A stretch of DNA of 64,000 nucleotides from positions 7,828,167-7,892,166 of the forward strand of contig JARUPZ010000017.1 in assembly GCA_031213475.1 (NCBI GenBank), given 5' to 3'. Below the pieces are notes generated by a model, which saw only the letters and a program-made list of their open reading frames with translations, did not search any database and was not told where the DNA came from. Below are positions 14,292 through 27,330 of the stretch, in pieces. A program made the translations under genes and the position numbers. Source of the DNA: Nereocystis luetkeana (taxonomy: Eukaryota > Sar > Phaeophyceae > Laminariales > Laminariaceae). Positions within the stretch are counted from its first letter, which is position 1; each line of letters starts with the position of its first letter.

Positions 14292-16690
14292 ATGCCCCCC
14301 CCCCCCCCCCCCCCCCCCCTTGCCCAAAGGTATTCCAGGCGCGACATGGAAACCGTGAACAACAAAAACGCCGAAAAGAACACCAAACAGAACAACTACT
14401 ACCACGCCACGCCAGCTCCACCAACGTCAGTCTACTCGAGTGACTTCCAGTCCTGCGAGCTCGAGTTTAGCTCCCCTTCTACCCACACCAACACTAGCAG
14501 GCCCAAGGACATGAGCGCAGCACAGAACGGCAAAACAGGAAACTACCACGGGCCCACGGCAGCTCACGGGACCTCGGTGCATCCTGGCGCATTCCCGTCC
14601 GGTGGTATGGGTTCGATCGCCAACCGTAACACGCCGACAGGATTTCCGGCAAGAACGGAGTATCCAAGTACCCTTCAGTCTGGCCGGACCGAGTCAAGCT
14701 CTATTATTCCAAACGCCAACACCGGAAACAGCGTCGTCAACATGAACGCCGCGAGGAATGGTAAAACTAAACAATATCACCAAGACACGGCAGTGCCGCC
14801 GATATCGAGGTATTCGAAGGACCTCCAGTCCAGCGAACTCCATTCGAGATCCACGCCAGCTCAGACAAACTCCATGACTAACGCCAACAACATTGACCGG
14901 TCGAAGAAGGGCGGGGAGCTATCCTACCCTCGGACGGCGGCAACGTCTGTGATCGTGGGATATCCGAGTTCAGTCCAGCCCGGACGAATCGATTCGAGCT
15001 CCACTCCTGATCACACGAACACCGCTAAAGTGAACCGCCCTACCAAGGGTAAGGAGGCTGCTACGGCCGTGGCGAGGTATTCGGATGACCTCTATTCCAA
15101 GGAAATCGATTCGAATTCCACACCTGCCTACACGAACACCGGTGCTAATGCCAATAAGGTGAGCAGGTCGAAGAAGGAAAAGGAGGGGAACTACCCCTCG
15201 CCAGCGACAATGTCGGCGACCGCGGGTTATCCGAGTGAATTTCAATCCGGCGAAAGCGATTGGAGCTACACTGCCGGCAACGAGATCCATACGACCAACA
15301 ACACAAACAAGAAGAACCCGAGCAAGATCGGCAAGAACAGCAAGCACGGCACCGAACACTCGATTACGGAAGCACCGCCATGTGCGGGCTATCCGAGTAC
15401 CTTCCGTGGTAGAGAAAACGATTCGAGCTCCACTGTCACTAAGAACAGCATGAGTAAGGGGAAGAATGGCAACTACACTTCGACCACGGTAGGCTCAGCA
15501 GGACAAGGGTATCCGAGCACATTCCAGTCCAGCAACATCAAATCAAGCGCAAATACATCAGCCTGGGAGGAACACATCGACGAGCACACCAACAGGAAGT
15601 ACTTCTACAACTGCATCACAGGCAGGGTAAGAAACACAGGGGGGGCTGGAAGGCGTCTATCATACAATGCATACATTCAGAATAGGGTACCGATTTTCGC
15701 GAACCTACCGTAGGTGAGTTTCCCATCGGCCGGATGGGTTAGGGAATGTGTTAACGGTATATATATATATGATCGTGAATGGTCGCCAGGCGAGTGTTTC
15801 GAGTGGTACGATCAACATCTTCCCCCAGCCTGGTTGCATTCCACAAGATAGACGTACTGCCGAGAGGACGTGCCATACTCGAGACAGTGTTTGGACACGT
15901 TGCGATAAGGCGATATTGCAAGCATGACGGAAGTCCCGGCGACGTTGTGCAGATAGAGGCCACGAACCCCTGCGGGACGATTGACCTACGGTCAAACCCA
16001 GAGCAACGCCCGGTCGGAATTCAAATTTGATACGGTGTTTTCAGTTCGAAGTCTGTCAATGTACAGGATGAGTTTCACCCCATCGATCGAGTTTATTTGC
16101 TCTTTGCCTCGCTATCACCCCCTTCACTGCCCGCGGTTTTTGGGCCAACACTTGTACACCCCCTTGCTCCGTTGACCATATTTATCCTGTAGATTGCCCA
16201 ACGAACATCGAACATGAACCCAGGTGCACATCTAAATCAACGGCTGGTTTGAAAGTCAGGAATATGTCGATCAAACAGGTCATGCGGTATCGAGGGAAGC
16301 TACGAACAGTGGGAGACGTTTAACTGATACTTGTACCCTTACTTGCTGCAGTAAACGACAAGTCCGGTACTACTGGTCGCTCGTCGCTATAGTAACATGA
16401 TCTGGATGATCTCGGCCACCGCGCGTTAAAAACATACTTTTCAACCCTTCCACCTCGCCTCCTTTTTTGTTTGGTTTTTACTCCAGTCTTCGTGGGGCGA
16501 GCCCAACGCGTCGGTTAAGAGGGCACCTCCACCCCCGCCTTCGCCTCCGCCGACTTCGCTGATTGTGGAGAAACGAGAACAGGACCATTGGTTCAGGACT
16601 CGTAACAGCAGGGGAACAAAAGTATGGTACAATGATGTCACGAATCGGACACAGGTCGACAGGCCCGACTGTCTCAGGAAGTACAGATAG
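14292..16690 (+). CDS. WW-domain repeat protein A; join(14292..15626,16487..16690)
   Basis: Two exons give a 512-residue reading. Exon 1 encodes a poly-Pro start and about eight degenerate repeats of 40-60 residues. Their hallmark is GYPSxFQS followed by a Ser-rich stretch, a TNT/NAN asparagine patch and a basic RSKKGK segment. Exon 1 stops 20 codons after W425 of a WW domain (WEEHIDEHTNRKYFYNCITGR) at donor AGG|GTAAGA. A polypyrimidine acceptor (CTCCAG at 16481-16486) resumes with SSWGEP, completing W425..YFYN..W448xxP451, canonical 22-residue spacing. A Pro-rich linker and a second WW-like module follow (W480..VWYN..VDRP, second Trp replaced by Val), then a basic tail ending RPDCLRKYR. WW domains bind proline-rich ligands, so the linker might be a self-ligand (inference). 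The start is uncertain: M at 14292 puts the 25-C run into coding sequence. A 3' splice site at 14338 (TTCCAG) or M at 14346 would make the run an intron pyrimidine tract, and pseudogene B has CCAG at the matching point. No signal peptide or membrane segment was seen. Confidence 0.8.
14295..14319. repeat. C25 homopolymer at the 5' end of gene A
   Basis: Twenty-five uninterrupted C residues directly after an ATG and 19 bp before a good 3' splice site. It is either a poly-Pro N-terminus or an intron polypyrimidine tract. Length variation between alleles or sequencing error is likely. Confidence 0.9.
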
Positions 16691-17650
16691 GTGCTCTGTG
16701 CGACTGTCGTCCGAGGGTAGTGCGGTATTGTCGCTCGTCGGTATTTCGAAGGATGGTGGAGTGCATCGACGTCTAACGAGCTACAGCTACCCACATCATC
16801 CGTGTGGTGCTGCTTTCGGTGGTCCTGCGAAGATGTTTGAATGTTTGTGACGGAGGATGGTCAGACGTTATGGTGTTACAGGCAAGAGATGCATTTTTCG
16901 CTCTACAGGATACATAGCAATACCATTCGTAGTACCGTCCACATGCAGGTTCGAGATCATCAAGCGCTTTCGTGGATACGCGATCAATCTAGAACTGCCG
17001 GTAATGCGATCAACGAATTGTGTCGCGCTAGCTGAATGGTGCATTGGCACGACTCGTGGACAAGGCGTTTTAAAGGGCGAGGTTGAGGAACGCTAATAAT
17101 AAGAGTACTATGGTAGGTTGTGAAGTCTTGACGTCACAACGTGCGTGGAATATGCTTTGATGGTATACGGTGTCTGCATCGAATCGCTATTACTTCAAGA
17201 TGAATACGCTACACCTGGCGTCACGTCGGCTAGAGAGGCGTTGATGGTCCAGGGAAGCTTTCACAGGGCACCTGCACTTGGTTTGAGGGGTGTATCGGGT
17301 GTGCGTTTGGACCCCAACTTTGTACCGGACAAGGAATCTTATGCGATGAGGTATATGTAGTTGTGATAATGTCGTTGGAGGTTTTCTCCGAATTATTTTG
17401 TGTGCTAGCAAATGTTCACCCCGTTTCGAATTCCGATTTACAACCCTAGTTCATGGCAATGTTGATCGGGTTCCTCGAACGATTTTGCTCACAGTCGGGC
17501 ATGGCACGAGGTACGGCTTCTCTTCTTCGTGCCACAGGCACGTCTTGCCAGCCCCCTAGACCGAGTATGTCATCTGCAAAACTCGATGGTGTTCGTAAAG
17601 TAAGGGAGGCGTTGACACTATTCCATAGGTAGCACGGGGCGGTCGCCAAC
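16691..17650. other. 3' flank of gene A, duplicated downstream of pseudogene B
   Basis: Not coding as far as I can see. It aligns with 42067-43030 in patches. These include TGCGGTAT near 16718 versus 42100, CGAAG.ATGGT near 16746 versus 42124, GTACCGTC near 16932 versus 42309, and GTAAAGTAAG near 17596 versus 42998. It probably contains the 3' UTR and downstream DNA carried along in the duplication. Confidence 0.55.
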
Positions 17651-20600
17651 CCTCTTAATCCCAGATTTCTGGGTAAAAGGTCGGGGCGAGATTAGGTAAG
17701 AAATTGACGTTCATGAATATTGACTGAGTGAAGTAAGCCTATTGCTGACGCAGGGAGATGCGATCATAAAGTAGCAAGGGTTTAGAAACAGGTCTTACCA
17801 GAGCGTTATGCATGTTTACTCTTGTGGTATAAAGTACGGTGTGGCGGAGACGCCGTTGACTTCAGGAGGTTTTGCGGCAGCTACGCATGGCGTTCACAAT
17901 AGGTTGGGCTAGATTTTTCACAGTAGGTGTTTGTGACGACGATGATCTTTCATTTATCTTGGTATTAAATAGTAGCGACTAAAATCAACTTGGATGTTTT
18001 GCGTCCGGTTCATGCTATAGGCGTCAACGCCTCAGCTGCTGCGCGCATCGAAATCCCGACGAATTTGAGCCAGGTTGCTAGTGTTGACATAGGGTCGAAG
18101 TAGTCAGGCCGGCGTCTTCGAAAAGGGGAGGATAAAGCACAAAGGCGTGCACACCACGGACCTTTGCTCTGTGTAACGGTTGGTAAGAGGTCAGGGCGGT
18201 CGTGCTTTTCACATGAACCTTCGAGCCGAAGGAGGGCAGCCCACTTGTATTCCATCCATTTCCTTTGGCTGGACGCCACAGGATAATAACTGTTGAATAT
18301 GCCTGGATGTTGTTCGGTTTTTATCGTCTCCACTTGCTCGCAGAAGCGGTCGGATTAGTCCCGGTTGCACGTTTGAACTTGCTTGCAGTAGCGGCTGGAT
18401 TATATCACGTTCATCGTTTGCACTTGCTTGCGGCAACCGGTGTCTTTAGGTGGAACGCCGCTTGATTTCGGTTCGATATCTGTTCCGTTGGTAGCTATCC
18501 AACTTCCCCAAGGTGTGTAGGGCGGGGTGGAAGAGGCGTACCGAACCGTTTGCTTCAGACGAGCGGAATTCGTAGGGGTGGAATCGTAATGGTGGTCACT
18601 GTTTCGTCGTTTGAAAAGTAACTGAAGGAGACGGAATACAACGAAATTCATATTCGACCTGTACGGTATGCAAGGGCAGTCTAGCTTAGCCGGGTTGGTT
18701 TTCAAGGGTTCTATACAGTTCGTCGTGTTTTACATTGTTTCGTCCAACCTTTTAGTAGTATTGTCGTTTTGCGCACCAGCCATTCGAGTGCGTGTGTCGG
18801 GTCCATGCTGGCATTTAGGTGCACCTTGGATCTCCCCGTGACGTGTGTTGTGGTCGTTCAGATCTGTGGGTCGTCGACAGCTTTGTAACCTGTGTGTATC
18901 CGCGCCCAGAGGATACCTGAACTAGTTTGCGCCTCTGGTGCTTTGGGTGTTCCCTTCCCTGCGGTTGTGGTATCTCTGGTTGTTTCTTTGTGTTTCGACT
19001 TTATGAAACACTGATTCTTTGTTGCTATTATTGCAGTATTTGATAAGCGACTGTAGTCACTCCGAAAACACTATACCGCCCGAAGACTCACCGGCATGGT
19101 CAAGATGACTTCAAGACGACATGTGTTCCTTTGATTTATGCTTGGTCTACTGCTGTAGGTGTTTCTGTGGCGGAATTAGTGGCCGTGTTTGTGTGCCACA
19201 CAATATCTAAGATGGCGAGCGTCAAAATGATGGTTGTAACATATCTCAGTGCAATCGATGTGTTCCGTAGACAGACGTGGTTTCCTGAAGCGTTGCGAGG
19301 TTTCCTTGCTCACGGAGGATTTTGAACGATGGTGGTCCGGCCGAGCCCAACCTCTCTCCTACGCGTGAAGGTGCCCGGAACAACCGTGCCTTGCAGGCTG
19401 GGTTGTCATCATTAGTCCCATTGTTCACGACGCGATATATATCTATGGTTACACGCACACAGGTGACTACTTACTGTTGTACTCTCATTACTTCCTTTTC
19501 CACCCCATATTGTGTATTCCTATTATCCCTGCCATTACGCTTTCAGTGCACTGTACGCACAACACAACGTGTCACGTCGATGCTTCACCGACGTCCCGCA
19601 AGGCGCAAGTAAGTGGCGGTGGCGATATATGCGCCCTAACCCGCATATCACCAAAGCCAACTTCACGGTACGTACGAGTATCGATACTCCAGTGATTGCG
19701 TGCCGGTCACTATTGGTCGTTAGGTAAAGGCGGAGGGTCAGAACACTGTTTGACGGACGCGTCAAAAAACCGAAGTTACATGTAAAAACACAACCTTTCT
19801 ATATTCCTGATACATAGGCCGGCGTCCCCGGTGGCTGGAGAGGTGGTATGCGTACCTATCAAGACCAATTTCTTGGGTTCGAGTCTCGCCGAGTGCATGC
19901 TCGTAGGGTCTTTTTCTTGCATGAAAAATTGATTAGCGGAAAGCGCGAGAGCGTGAGTTAGCTACATTCGATGAAAATCGACGAGCAGTGGGAATGCGGA
20001 ACCCTATGCTCGACACAAAATATAGCACGTGCCGGAGGGGGAGAAGCGTAGACACCTGTGACCATGGCTTGTCCAGAAGCTCGTTGAGGGTAAAACCTCC
20101 TACGAGTTAGGCTGGAAAGTAAAAGGGATGATTAAAAAACAGATATAGGCACGAAATGATGTATACCGGTATGTTCTAAAGCCGCCTCTGCTGCGTAAAT
20201 ACGTTTCGATCTACGAGTGTTGAGATACAGCAGTGCTCACCGATAACATGCCTAATGCGCAGGGTGTGCAGTAAAATAGATCTAGCCGGAGCACCACTTC
20301 GTCGAACTCTCCAAACAAGCGAGACCCGGCTCTTTGTCTCCCACAACGGCGCACGGCTTGTGTGTGGCAAGGAGTCAAAGGGGCGGGCCGAAACGCGACA
20401 AGCTCGACCTCACGAACCAAACCACGACCGTCTTCCGGACCCTCATGTATGTAACCTACCCTCCACCTACCGTGCTCGGAGACAACAATTGATAGCCAAG
20501 CGCCAGACAAGATAGGCAAAGCCCTCGCTCCCCACTGCCTAACAAGACATCTGGTACGAAACTAAACACTAAGAAAGGGAGTTTGGGATAGCATGGAAAC

Positions 20601-21318
20601 CATACATTTTTTGTGTCCTTGGTCCCGGAGTTGGGCTAGAATTCAAAATAGATTTTGCGTTCGTGGCTGCGCCCGGGTTTTCTTTGCTCACTGCCGTAGG
20701 AGTTGTCGAGTACTGAATCTGAACAACAACAACGAGAGATCAAACGGAGAACAGCCCAGAACCATCAAACACATCGGTGACCCTCCCGTTTGACAAGCCT
20801 GTGTATGTCACATGTGCTGGCGTCTTCTCGGTGGTGTACCCTTTGCTGTGGTGCTGCCCATGACAAAATCGGTGCATCATTATCGTAGAAAGACATAAAT
20901 TTCGAAGTATTCATTAGTGTATACAGCATATATATACCTCATACCAGGTGCCCGTACGCAATTAATTGGCCTTTGCCATTCCCTTTTGTTTCGTACTATA
21001 ACGAGAGCTCGAACTCTCTCCGTATACAAAGTAGTATGAAAAACGCGATTCTGTTATACTGTACAGTAGTGCTGCCCAATTAATTCAAATTGCACTTCGT
21101 ATGTCCAACAAAGTAGTTCATTCATGTTTGTCGGTGGTCGAATATGGCTGATGGTTGTCAATGACCACGCAGCCCTTCGATGATGTTCGAATACGGAGTG
21201 TCGTATTTAATGGATCCCGACTCTGGAGTGTATCTGGATTGCCGATACTGCTTTGTTTTCTTACAGGCCTAGGTGTATATCTCATCTCATAATACATACC
21301 AGGGTTCTAGTGCGAGAC
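17651..21318. other. Gene-free stretch
   Basis: No gene is recognised. It contains a 45-bp minisatellite at 18325-18444. A tRNA-like segment near 19818-19890 has a B-box-like GGTTCGAGTCTC but its arms do not pair well. A GC-richer patch at 20250-20520 is open on both strands (86 and 102 codons) without recognisable homology. Confidence 0.4.
18325..18444. repeat. 45-bp minisatellite, about 2.7 units
   Basis: Units start at 18325, 18370 and 18415 with core ACTTGCTTGCAG.AGCGG. The period is a multiple of three, so frames on both strands stay open across it. No other evidence of coding. Confidence 0.7.
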
Positions 21319-21562
21319 GCGTTCTACGATAGAGGTAGCACTTTTTCGTCAACATATTTCTGAATGACTGGGTTTCTTAACCCGAATTCGTCGGAATGCC
21401 AATCGTGTTTCGAAAACTGACGTTTTAGTATTTGGGCCATGGGATTATTCATCGACATGCAATCTGATTTTTGCAGAAGAAGGTAGTTTTCGGGTGAGAT
21501 ATGGAGCTCCTTTCGTGAGGAGCCTCAGAAAATTCAAGGTGAACCTCTATCGTAGAACGCCT
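21319..21562. mobile_element. MITE family 1, copy b (about 244 bp)
   Basis: Starts GCGTTCTACGATAGAGGTAG and ends ACCTCTATCGTAGAACGCCT. The ends are inverted repeats of about 19 bp with one mismatch in the best-preserved stretch. Same orientation as copy a. The best-conserved pair of termini in the window. Confidence 0.9.
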
Positions 21563-21957
21563 CCCTGCATTAATCGATGTAGACAATACTGCCGTAGAAC
21601 ACAGCCCTGCATCTCCTGCGCACTCGGAATACGATTGACCGCAGGAGGGCGCACCGCTGCTTTGCAACCTAGCAGCAGTTAGCACAGTATATACGGCCGT
21701 ATGTTATATTCCAGTATGATGTAGGCCGTCCCAGAGCTACCATCATATCCGGCGAACCGGCGTGGTCCGCAAAATGAATGGATCCTGGTGTGCTGAGCGC
21801 ACCCTTTGTCCAACGAGAACGACACGCGCCAATCGATGACGGTCTGGCTGACCATCATTCCATGAGGCGCTTATCTCCCGGGTAATTTTCGTATCTCCTG
21901 CGTTGGGCTACCCTCTGTACGGAAGGTTGTTTTTTCCTGGGATGGGACCATTCAACA

Positions 21958-21977
21958 CCCCCCCCCCACCCCCCCCC
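21958..21977. repeat. C10-A-C9 tract followed by AGG
   Basis: A cytosine tract followed by AG|GTGG, resembling the 3' end of an intron. The downstream frame (to 22100) has no recognisable domain, so no exon is called. Confidence 0.8.
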
Positions 21978-22191
21978 AGGTGGTCGATCAGCCGTGAATC
22001 GCTCGATACTGGATTCCAAGTCAAAGCTTCAAGCCTCACCTTTCGAATATTTTCAATTTTTCACTTTTCTCTGTACGTGTGTAACAGTACAGCAGGATGA
22101 TTCGGTGTTGTTGGTGTTTGATGGCCTTTGCCACTGTGATATCAATACCCACACGATGAATTTACACGCTGAAACGAGTTAAGCTTCCGGA

Positions 22192-22442
22192 GGCGTTCTA
22201 CGATAGAGGTTCGCTCTAATTTTTCTGAGGCTCCTCACTCTGGGAGCTCCATACCTCACACGAAAACTCACTTCCGCAAAAATCAAATCGCATCCCGATA
22301 GATACGCCCATGGCCCAAGCACTCAAAAGTGTCATTTTTCGAAACAAGATTGATTGGCATTATTCCGACGGATTGGGGTTAAGGCACCGCGTCATTTCAG
22401 AAAATAAATAGCGGAAATGTGCCACCTTTATCCTAGAACACG
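22192..22442. mobile_element. MITE family 1, copy c (251 bp, inverted relative to a and b)
   Basis: Starts GGCGTTCTACGATAGAGGT; the right end is diverged (CCTTTATCCTAGAACACG). The interior is the reverse complement of copies a and b. It lies 630 bp from copy b in opposite orientation. Confidence 0.87.
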
Positions 22443-22729
22443 TCATCGTGTGGGTACCCGTTTCGTGGTCGTGTGTGGAGTGGGTTCATAGGCGGGGGGG
22501 GATACCTTCTTCTGTACTGCTGCTGTAGAGTGCCAACTTTCGATTGTTTGTTTTCGTTACATACATGCCTGTGTAGTTTGCATGGGTTATAGGACGACTT
22601 CACAATTTATTTGCGTTTGTTTGCTGGTGCCAAGTGTTTCTACGATAAAGGCTATACCTGGTATACTTCTTGGGTAGGTGCTGTGCCGGTACGATGTGCG
22701 GTGTGCGTATAAGGGGTGCGTGAAAGGCC

Positions 22730-22758
22730 GGGGGGGAGGGGGGGGGGGGGGGGGGGGG
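22730..22758. repeat. G7-A-G21 tract
   Basis: A long guanine run able to form G-quadruplexes. On the minus strand it reads as poly-Pro within a 127-codon low-complexity frame (22652-23035) that has no domain. Confidence 0.9.
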
Positions 22759-25689
22759 CGTAGTGTGCCGTACGGTAGTTGTTGGGTGGGTGGTTCGATT
22801 CGTGGGTGGTGCGTGGGTTGGTGAGTGGATGGGTGTCGGTAGATGGGCGCTGGCGTAGCGGCGGTCGTTCTACTGCACTTAACGTAGTTGCACTGTGCAA
22901 CCCCCAGCGTAGCCTCGGCGAATATCCTGTGTTCGTTCGAAAGAGCCGATATTGCTGTGGCAATGCAGGGTGGCAGTCCAGACGGGTCCAGGCTGTATTA
23001 TTGTAGACTTGTTTCCAAGGTATTGTACCTGGCATAACACTTGCTTCCCAGATATGAGAACGTTAGTTTCTCCTCCGTGCGTGTTTTATGTTTGGAAAAT
23101 AGTTGTAGTGTTCGGTATTTCCCCCGTGCAAAGCACCTGGCACACCGGAACAGTCGGCCGCACGTTCCCAGCCACGAACATGCATCCTTACCCGCGTCCT
23201 CGCATCCTCGTTTCTCAAAGTGTTCCACTATCATTTCATTGGAAATTTCAAGAGAGTAGTCGGCTTTGGACGGAGCTGAACTTCGGATGTGAGAGCGGTA
23301 GATGCATGGGTTGGTGGTCGTTGACGGAGGATGAGATGAACAATAATCGGGGTAGACAATATCCCTTTTGCTTCGTTTCAGCGCTTTTTACTAGCCACAC
23401 ATCAGCTGTTTGTTGTGCGTATGCCCCGTGTACAGCAGGCGGCAGGTGCTGCAGGGAGCTACTGTAGGTTTCTGTATTTCCTTGTGCTCTGAACAGGTAG
23501 ACCCTCGCACCTCGCGCACTGTTGAGTATGAGCGTTCTGCTGTCCGGGCAAATCAATCTTCTTTCTCCACTCCACCACCTATCACAACACCTGTACGATA
23601 TGACGCGAACTTACTGGAACGGCGCAAACCAGACCAAGGGAGCGCAGTCGTTTGTAAACAAACACCCCCACGAGGCAAGCCACGAACGGGACGACCGCTG
23701 TGGGTGGTGGGTATTTGACGGCGCTGCTCGAAACGCAAACGGGTCTGCTTACATAGGCGTTGGCCAGCTTATGGCAGGCCGATATTGTTTGCAGCATTCA
23801 ATTTTCCGCATCTTCTATTAACTGTGTTTGCAAGGAATAGTTCGAGGTAAACCGAAAAATCCATCCATGAGGCAAGCCGGGCTGCCCTTAGGCCACAATT
23901 AATGCGCTAGGCTATCGGTCCTTGACACGTCATCCTTTTCACGGCCGCAAAGGGTATCCAACCCTCTGAGGTGGAGCCTTGTGATAGCTTTTTCCGAAGC
24001 ACGCGGGCATGCGTGCAATCTGCAACGAGTTCAAGTGGTTTCCTGGTTGGTTTCAGGCCCGTAAGGTGAACAACACAAAAGCAGTCTGCTTTTCGTGCAA
24101 ATCCTAATGAACGCTGTTCGCGCTATCCGATTGCACATGCCATCGCTTTGACATCACTTTTAAAACATGTGTGCCCACGGGTTAAATGAAGTACATTTAC
24201 TGTAGTATGCATTGGGTATGAACAGCTCCCCTGTATGTAGAAGGGTCTCGTCAGCCGGAGACATATATATGCGTCGAGTAGTGCCTCGCCTGCCACAGCA
24301 GTTTGACTCTAATCAATTACTGCACAAGGCTGTGTCAAATGTTAGAGGGCACGTGGTCTGTCTGTTGCAACGTGTGTCACCACACCCTCCTCGTTCCTCT
24401 CCTCGTCTTACACATATACGGGTTGTTGATGGAAACGTGGCATGTGTAACTACGAGAGTATGACAGTTAGTGTGATGCATTCCGCCAGATACGATATAAT
24501 TCGTACTCTTCGCATAACGTACTTTGTACAGCATACATTAATGTCACACGTGAAACACACCGGGTACGAGCACAGACATGCATTTCACTATATTCTGAAT
24601 ATGTATATGCGTGTTTTCTGTACTTATTACCATAGCACATGCGCGGGGAGCTTTGAGCGCAGCATCGGGCGCCTGTTCCTCTGGACGTTTCCGCCCACCT
24701 GTGCATGCAATATGCTGCCATCATCTCCCTCGTGCCTACTGTAGTACGCACGAAACGCAAGCGGTCTTCGTTTAAATTGCTACATAGTACCTGGTATATA
24801 CAGAGGGACCTGGGCGTACTGCATAAAAAGACAACACTGCTGTGTATATTTATATGGGGTATGTATTTAGATAACTCTTCCAAACTCGATATGCAGTGTA
24901 CCTTAGTCACATGTGAGTCGTATCATTTGGGTAGCGGCACCAACTTCGCCCGATAGTCTACTGCAGCAGTGTTCCTATACCTCGTCGTCGCTCTGACAGT
25001 TGTGTTGTCCCCAAGCGTTATCTGCTGCTTGCGTGGTCGCCTATTCCACATTCCGTCACGGCGTGTATAGGTTTCCTGGCCGCTGCTTCAGCAACATGGA
25101 GCATTCAGTATGTCAATCTGGGTTCGCCGAGGATCTAAGTCAGGCTCATCGTATCGACCGGTGAGACGACACTCGATCCCCCCCCTCGACGCATACCAGG
25201 GCCAGCGCACACCACGTCTTCCTCCAGGCCATCGCGCGCAGCTCTTGTATTCCGGGTTCCACGATTTTATACTTCACTTTTGTCACGCTGAGACTATGTT
25301 CCAAATTAACTGGAGCCCGGTATGTGTTTTCGTTGGCTCTAGCCAATAAGCCTCTTGTTGTGTAGCTCTAGGTCTCAAAACGCCCAAACCGACCGAACTA
25401 TACAACAGCTGTAGAACAGTTGACTAGCGGTTTGTTCAAGGTATGTACACATGTAGATGGTTGCTGCTACGTTGGATCCTCCCCTCGATGGCTCACTTGA
25501 TAAAATGCCACAGACTTCTGTAGGTGAGGCCCGTGTTCTATGTTTGCATCCAACATCATATATACCTTACAAGCATCGATCGACCAAGTTTGAGGAGTGC
25601 AACGCGCACAGAATGAATGGAGTAGTAACAACGTTGGTGCACCATTGTCGGACGGCACTAGTGGTAATTGGTCGTATCGTGGGCTTCAC
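22759..25689. other. Gene-free stretch upstream of pseudogene B
   Basis: No protein family is recognised. TACCWGGTA sites lie at 22655 (just left) and 24788. Frames up to 171 codons (22952-23467 +) have several overlapping competitors and no motif. Confidence 0.4.
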
Positions 25690-26775
25690 CTTACGATCCG
25701 GAGCCCCGTGCCATGAAAACCCCTCGCCCTCGCTTGAACGTTGTGCCAGGTGCAACATGGGCATCATCAACGACATGAACACCGCGAACAACGTCAAGAA
25801 CGGCAACTACCACATATTCCACGGCAGCTCTGTCAATGTCAGCGTATCCAAGTGGCATCGAGTCCAGTGAGCGCGCTCTGAGGTCCACTCTCACCTAACC
25901 CTAACACCATGAGCGGCTGGGACAACATAAACACTGTAACTACTAACTAGAACAGCAACTGTCACGCATCCACAGGAGCCTCACCAATCCCCGGCGACCC
26001 TGACGCCTTGGAGCCGAACGAGTGAGGACGGAGCTGCATTCCCAGCCCAACCAGCGCTATGGGCAGCATCGGCAACATTCACACCTGGACGAGCGGCAAG
26101 AAGAGCAATTGCCCGCGCCTGCGGCCGCTCCACCACTGATAGCATATCCGAAACACTTTCAGCCCGGATGGGTCGATCCGTACTCAACTTGTATCGACAG
26201 CAACCCCGCCAAGCCTGGAAGAAACAGCAGGTACTACGCAGCGCGCCTTCCAACGACGAGATATCCTAGCACCTTTTAGTCGGCGTGATCGATGCGACGT
26301 CGTGACCATCTCCCAAATGGTAGACAGGACGAAGAGCAACAAGAAGCGAAACTACCTCTCGCCGTCGGCAGCGCGGCCAACTGCGGGGTATCTGAAAACC
26401 TTCCAGTCCGACGGCATCGAATTGGGCTACACTCCTGGAGATACCAACACCGTCAACAACACAATCATTACGGAGCTCGCGAAGAGCGGCAAGAGGGGCG
26501 CCTATCACTGACTCCCTCAAGCGTCTGTGCTGCCGGCGTATTCGAGTACAGTCCAGTCCAGAAACTTCGATCTTACCCCTGCTCGTACAATCACAAACCG
26601 CAGGAGAAACGGACGCTTTAGCGTGGGCATGGCTACGCTCAGGGTCGAAGCGTACCCGAGTACCTTCAAGTCCAGCGGCAGGGGATCGAGGCTTAAGGTT
26701 ATGGAGGTGGCACGGAAGGAGCACCTCGACCAGGACATAAGCAGAAAATACCTCTTCAACAGCATCACGGGGAAT
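25690..26775 (+). pseudogene. WW-domain gene B, exon 1 remnant
   Basis: A decayed copy of exon 1 of gene A. At least six repeat cores survive in shifting frames: YPSGIES near 25845, YPKHFQPG near 26142, YPSTF with an in-frame stop near 26265, YLKTFQSDG near 26392, YSSTVQS near 26538 and YPSTFKSSG near 26651. The exon ends with the WW N-terminal half at 26700-26775: HLDQDISRKYLFNSITGN aligns with gene A's HIDEHTNRKYFYNCITGR. The first Trp has become Arg (TGG to CGG). The donor AAT|GTGAGC is retained at the same codon and phase. A 5' splice-like CCAG precedes GTGCAACATGG, matching gene A near 14338. At least one frameshift near 25840 and several stops make it non-functional. Confidence 0.85.
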
Positions 26776-26834
26776 GTGAGCGGATTTAATCCTTGCAGGT
26801 ACACCCTGGAAAATAGGTTCGAGGTTGTTAGTAG

Positions 26835-27330
26835 GCAATCGATAGGATCTTATTCCAATAGGAGGTCTATCGAAGCTTGTAATCGGTATCGATTGCCGGG
26901 CGTTGAAGCCTATTTGGGCCGACAATGGGTATCGATTGGCGCTTTCACAGACCTATGGTTTGGCCAATAGTGTGCTGACATCTAATCTCCAAAGCTATTA
27001 TTACTGAAATAAATAAGTATCGATACCTCGTATGCATTTCCAGTAAGGTACTGGTCGGGCAATAGGGTGTTGACAATCAGGAACGCGCCCTCTTGTCGTG
27101 GGCAATAGCTATCGGTAGGTATTGGCACTACCCTATTGACATGATGATAGGCAGCGGTAGGTATTGGCGCCAACCTATTGGTCAGGACGATAGGCATCGA
27201 TAGGTATTTTCCGCGTGCTATGGGTCATGGCGATAGGTCACGATAGGAGGACATTTCACCATCCCATTGTTCGGACGATATAGGCATCGATATTCGTATG
27301 TCGTTTCGCCTATCTTAGCTTTTCGGCAGT
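26835..27330. repeat. Degenerate satellite array 1 (CGATAGGTATTG-type)
   Basis: Recurrent short cores such as CAATCGATAGG, GGTAGGTATTGG and GGCATCGATAGGTATT, spaced roughly 35-50 bp. The units have internal dyads (ACCTATTG opposed to CAATAGGT). The same cores, largely reverse-complemented, form array 2 on the other side of the DIRS element. Confidence 0.65.

Noticed and set aside
19818..19890. tRNA-like segment with B-box-like GGTTCGAGTCTC
   Set aside because: The T-stem and acceptor do not pair properly and no clear anticodon arm is seen; at most a tRNA-derived SINE fragment.
20211..20519. Opposed open frames of 102 and 86 codons in a GC-rich patch
   Set aside because: No recognisable homology and no way to choose the strand.
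22652..23035. Minus-strand Pro/Thr/His-rich frame with poly-Pro
   Set aside because: Product of a G-run and simple repeats; no WW half, no splice sites matching the WW family.
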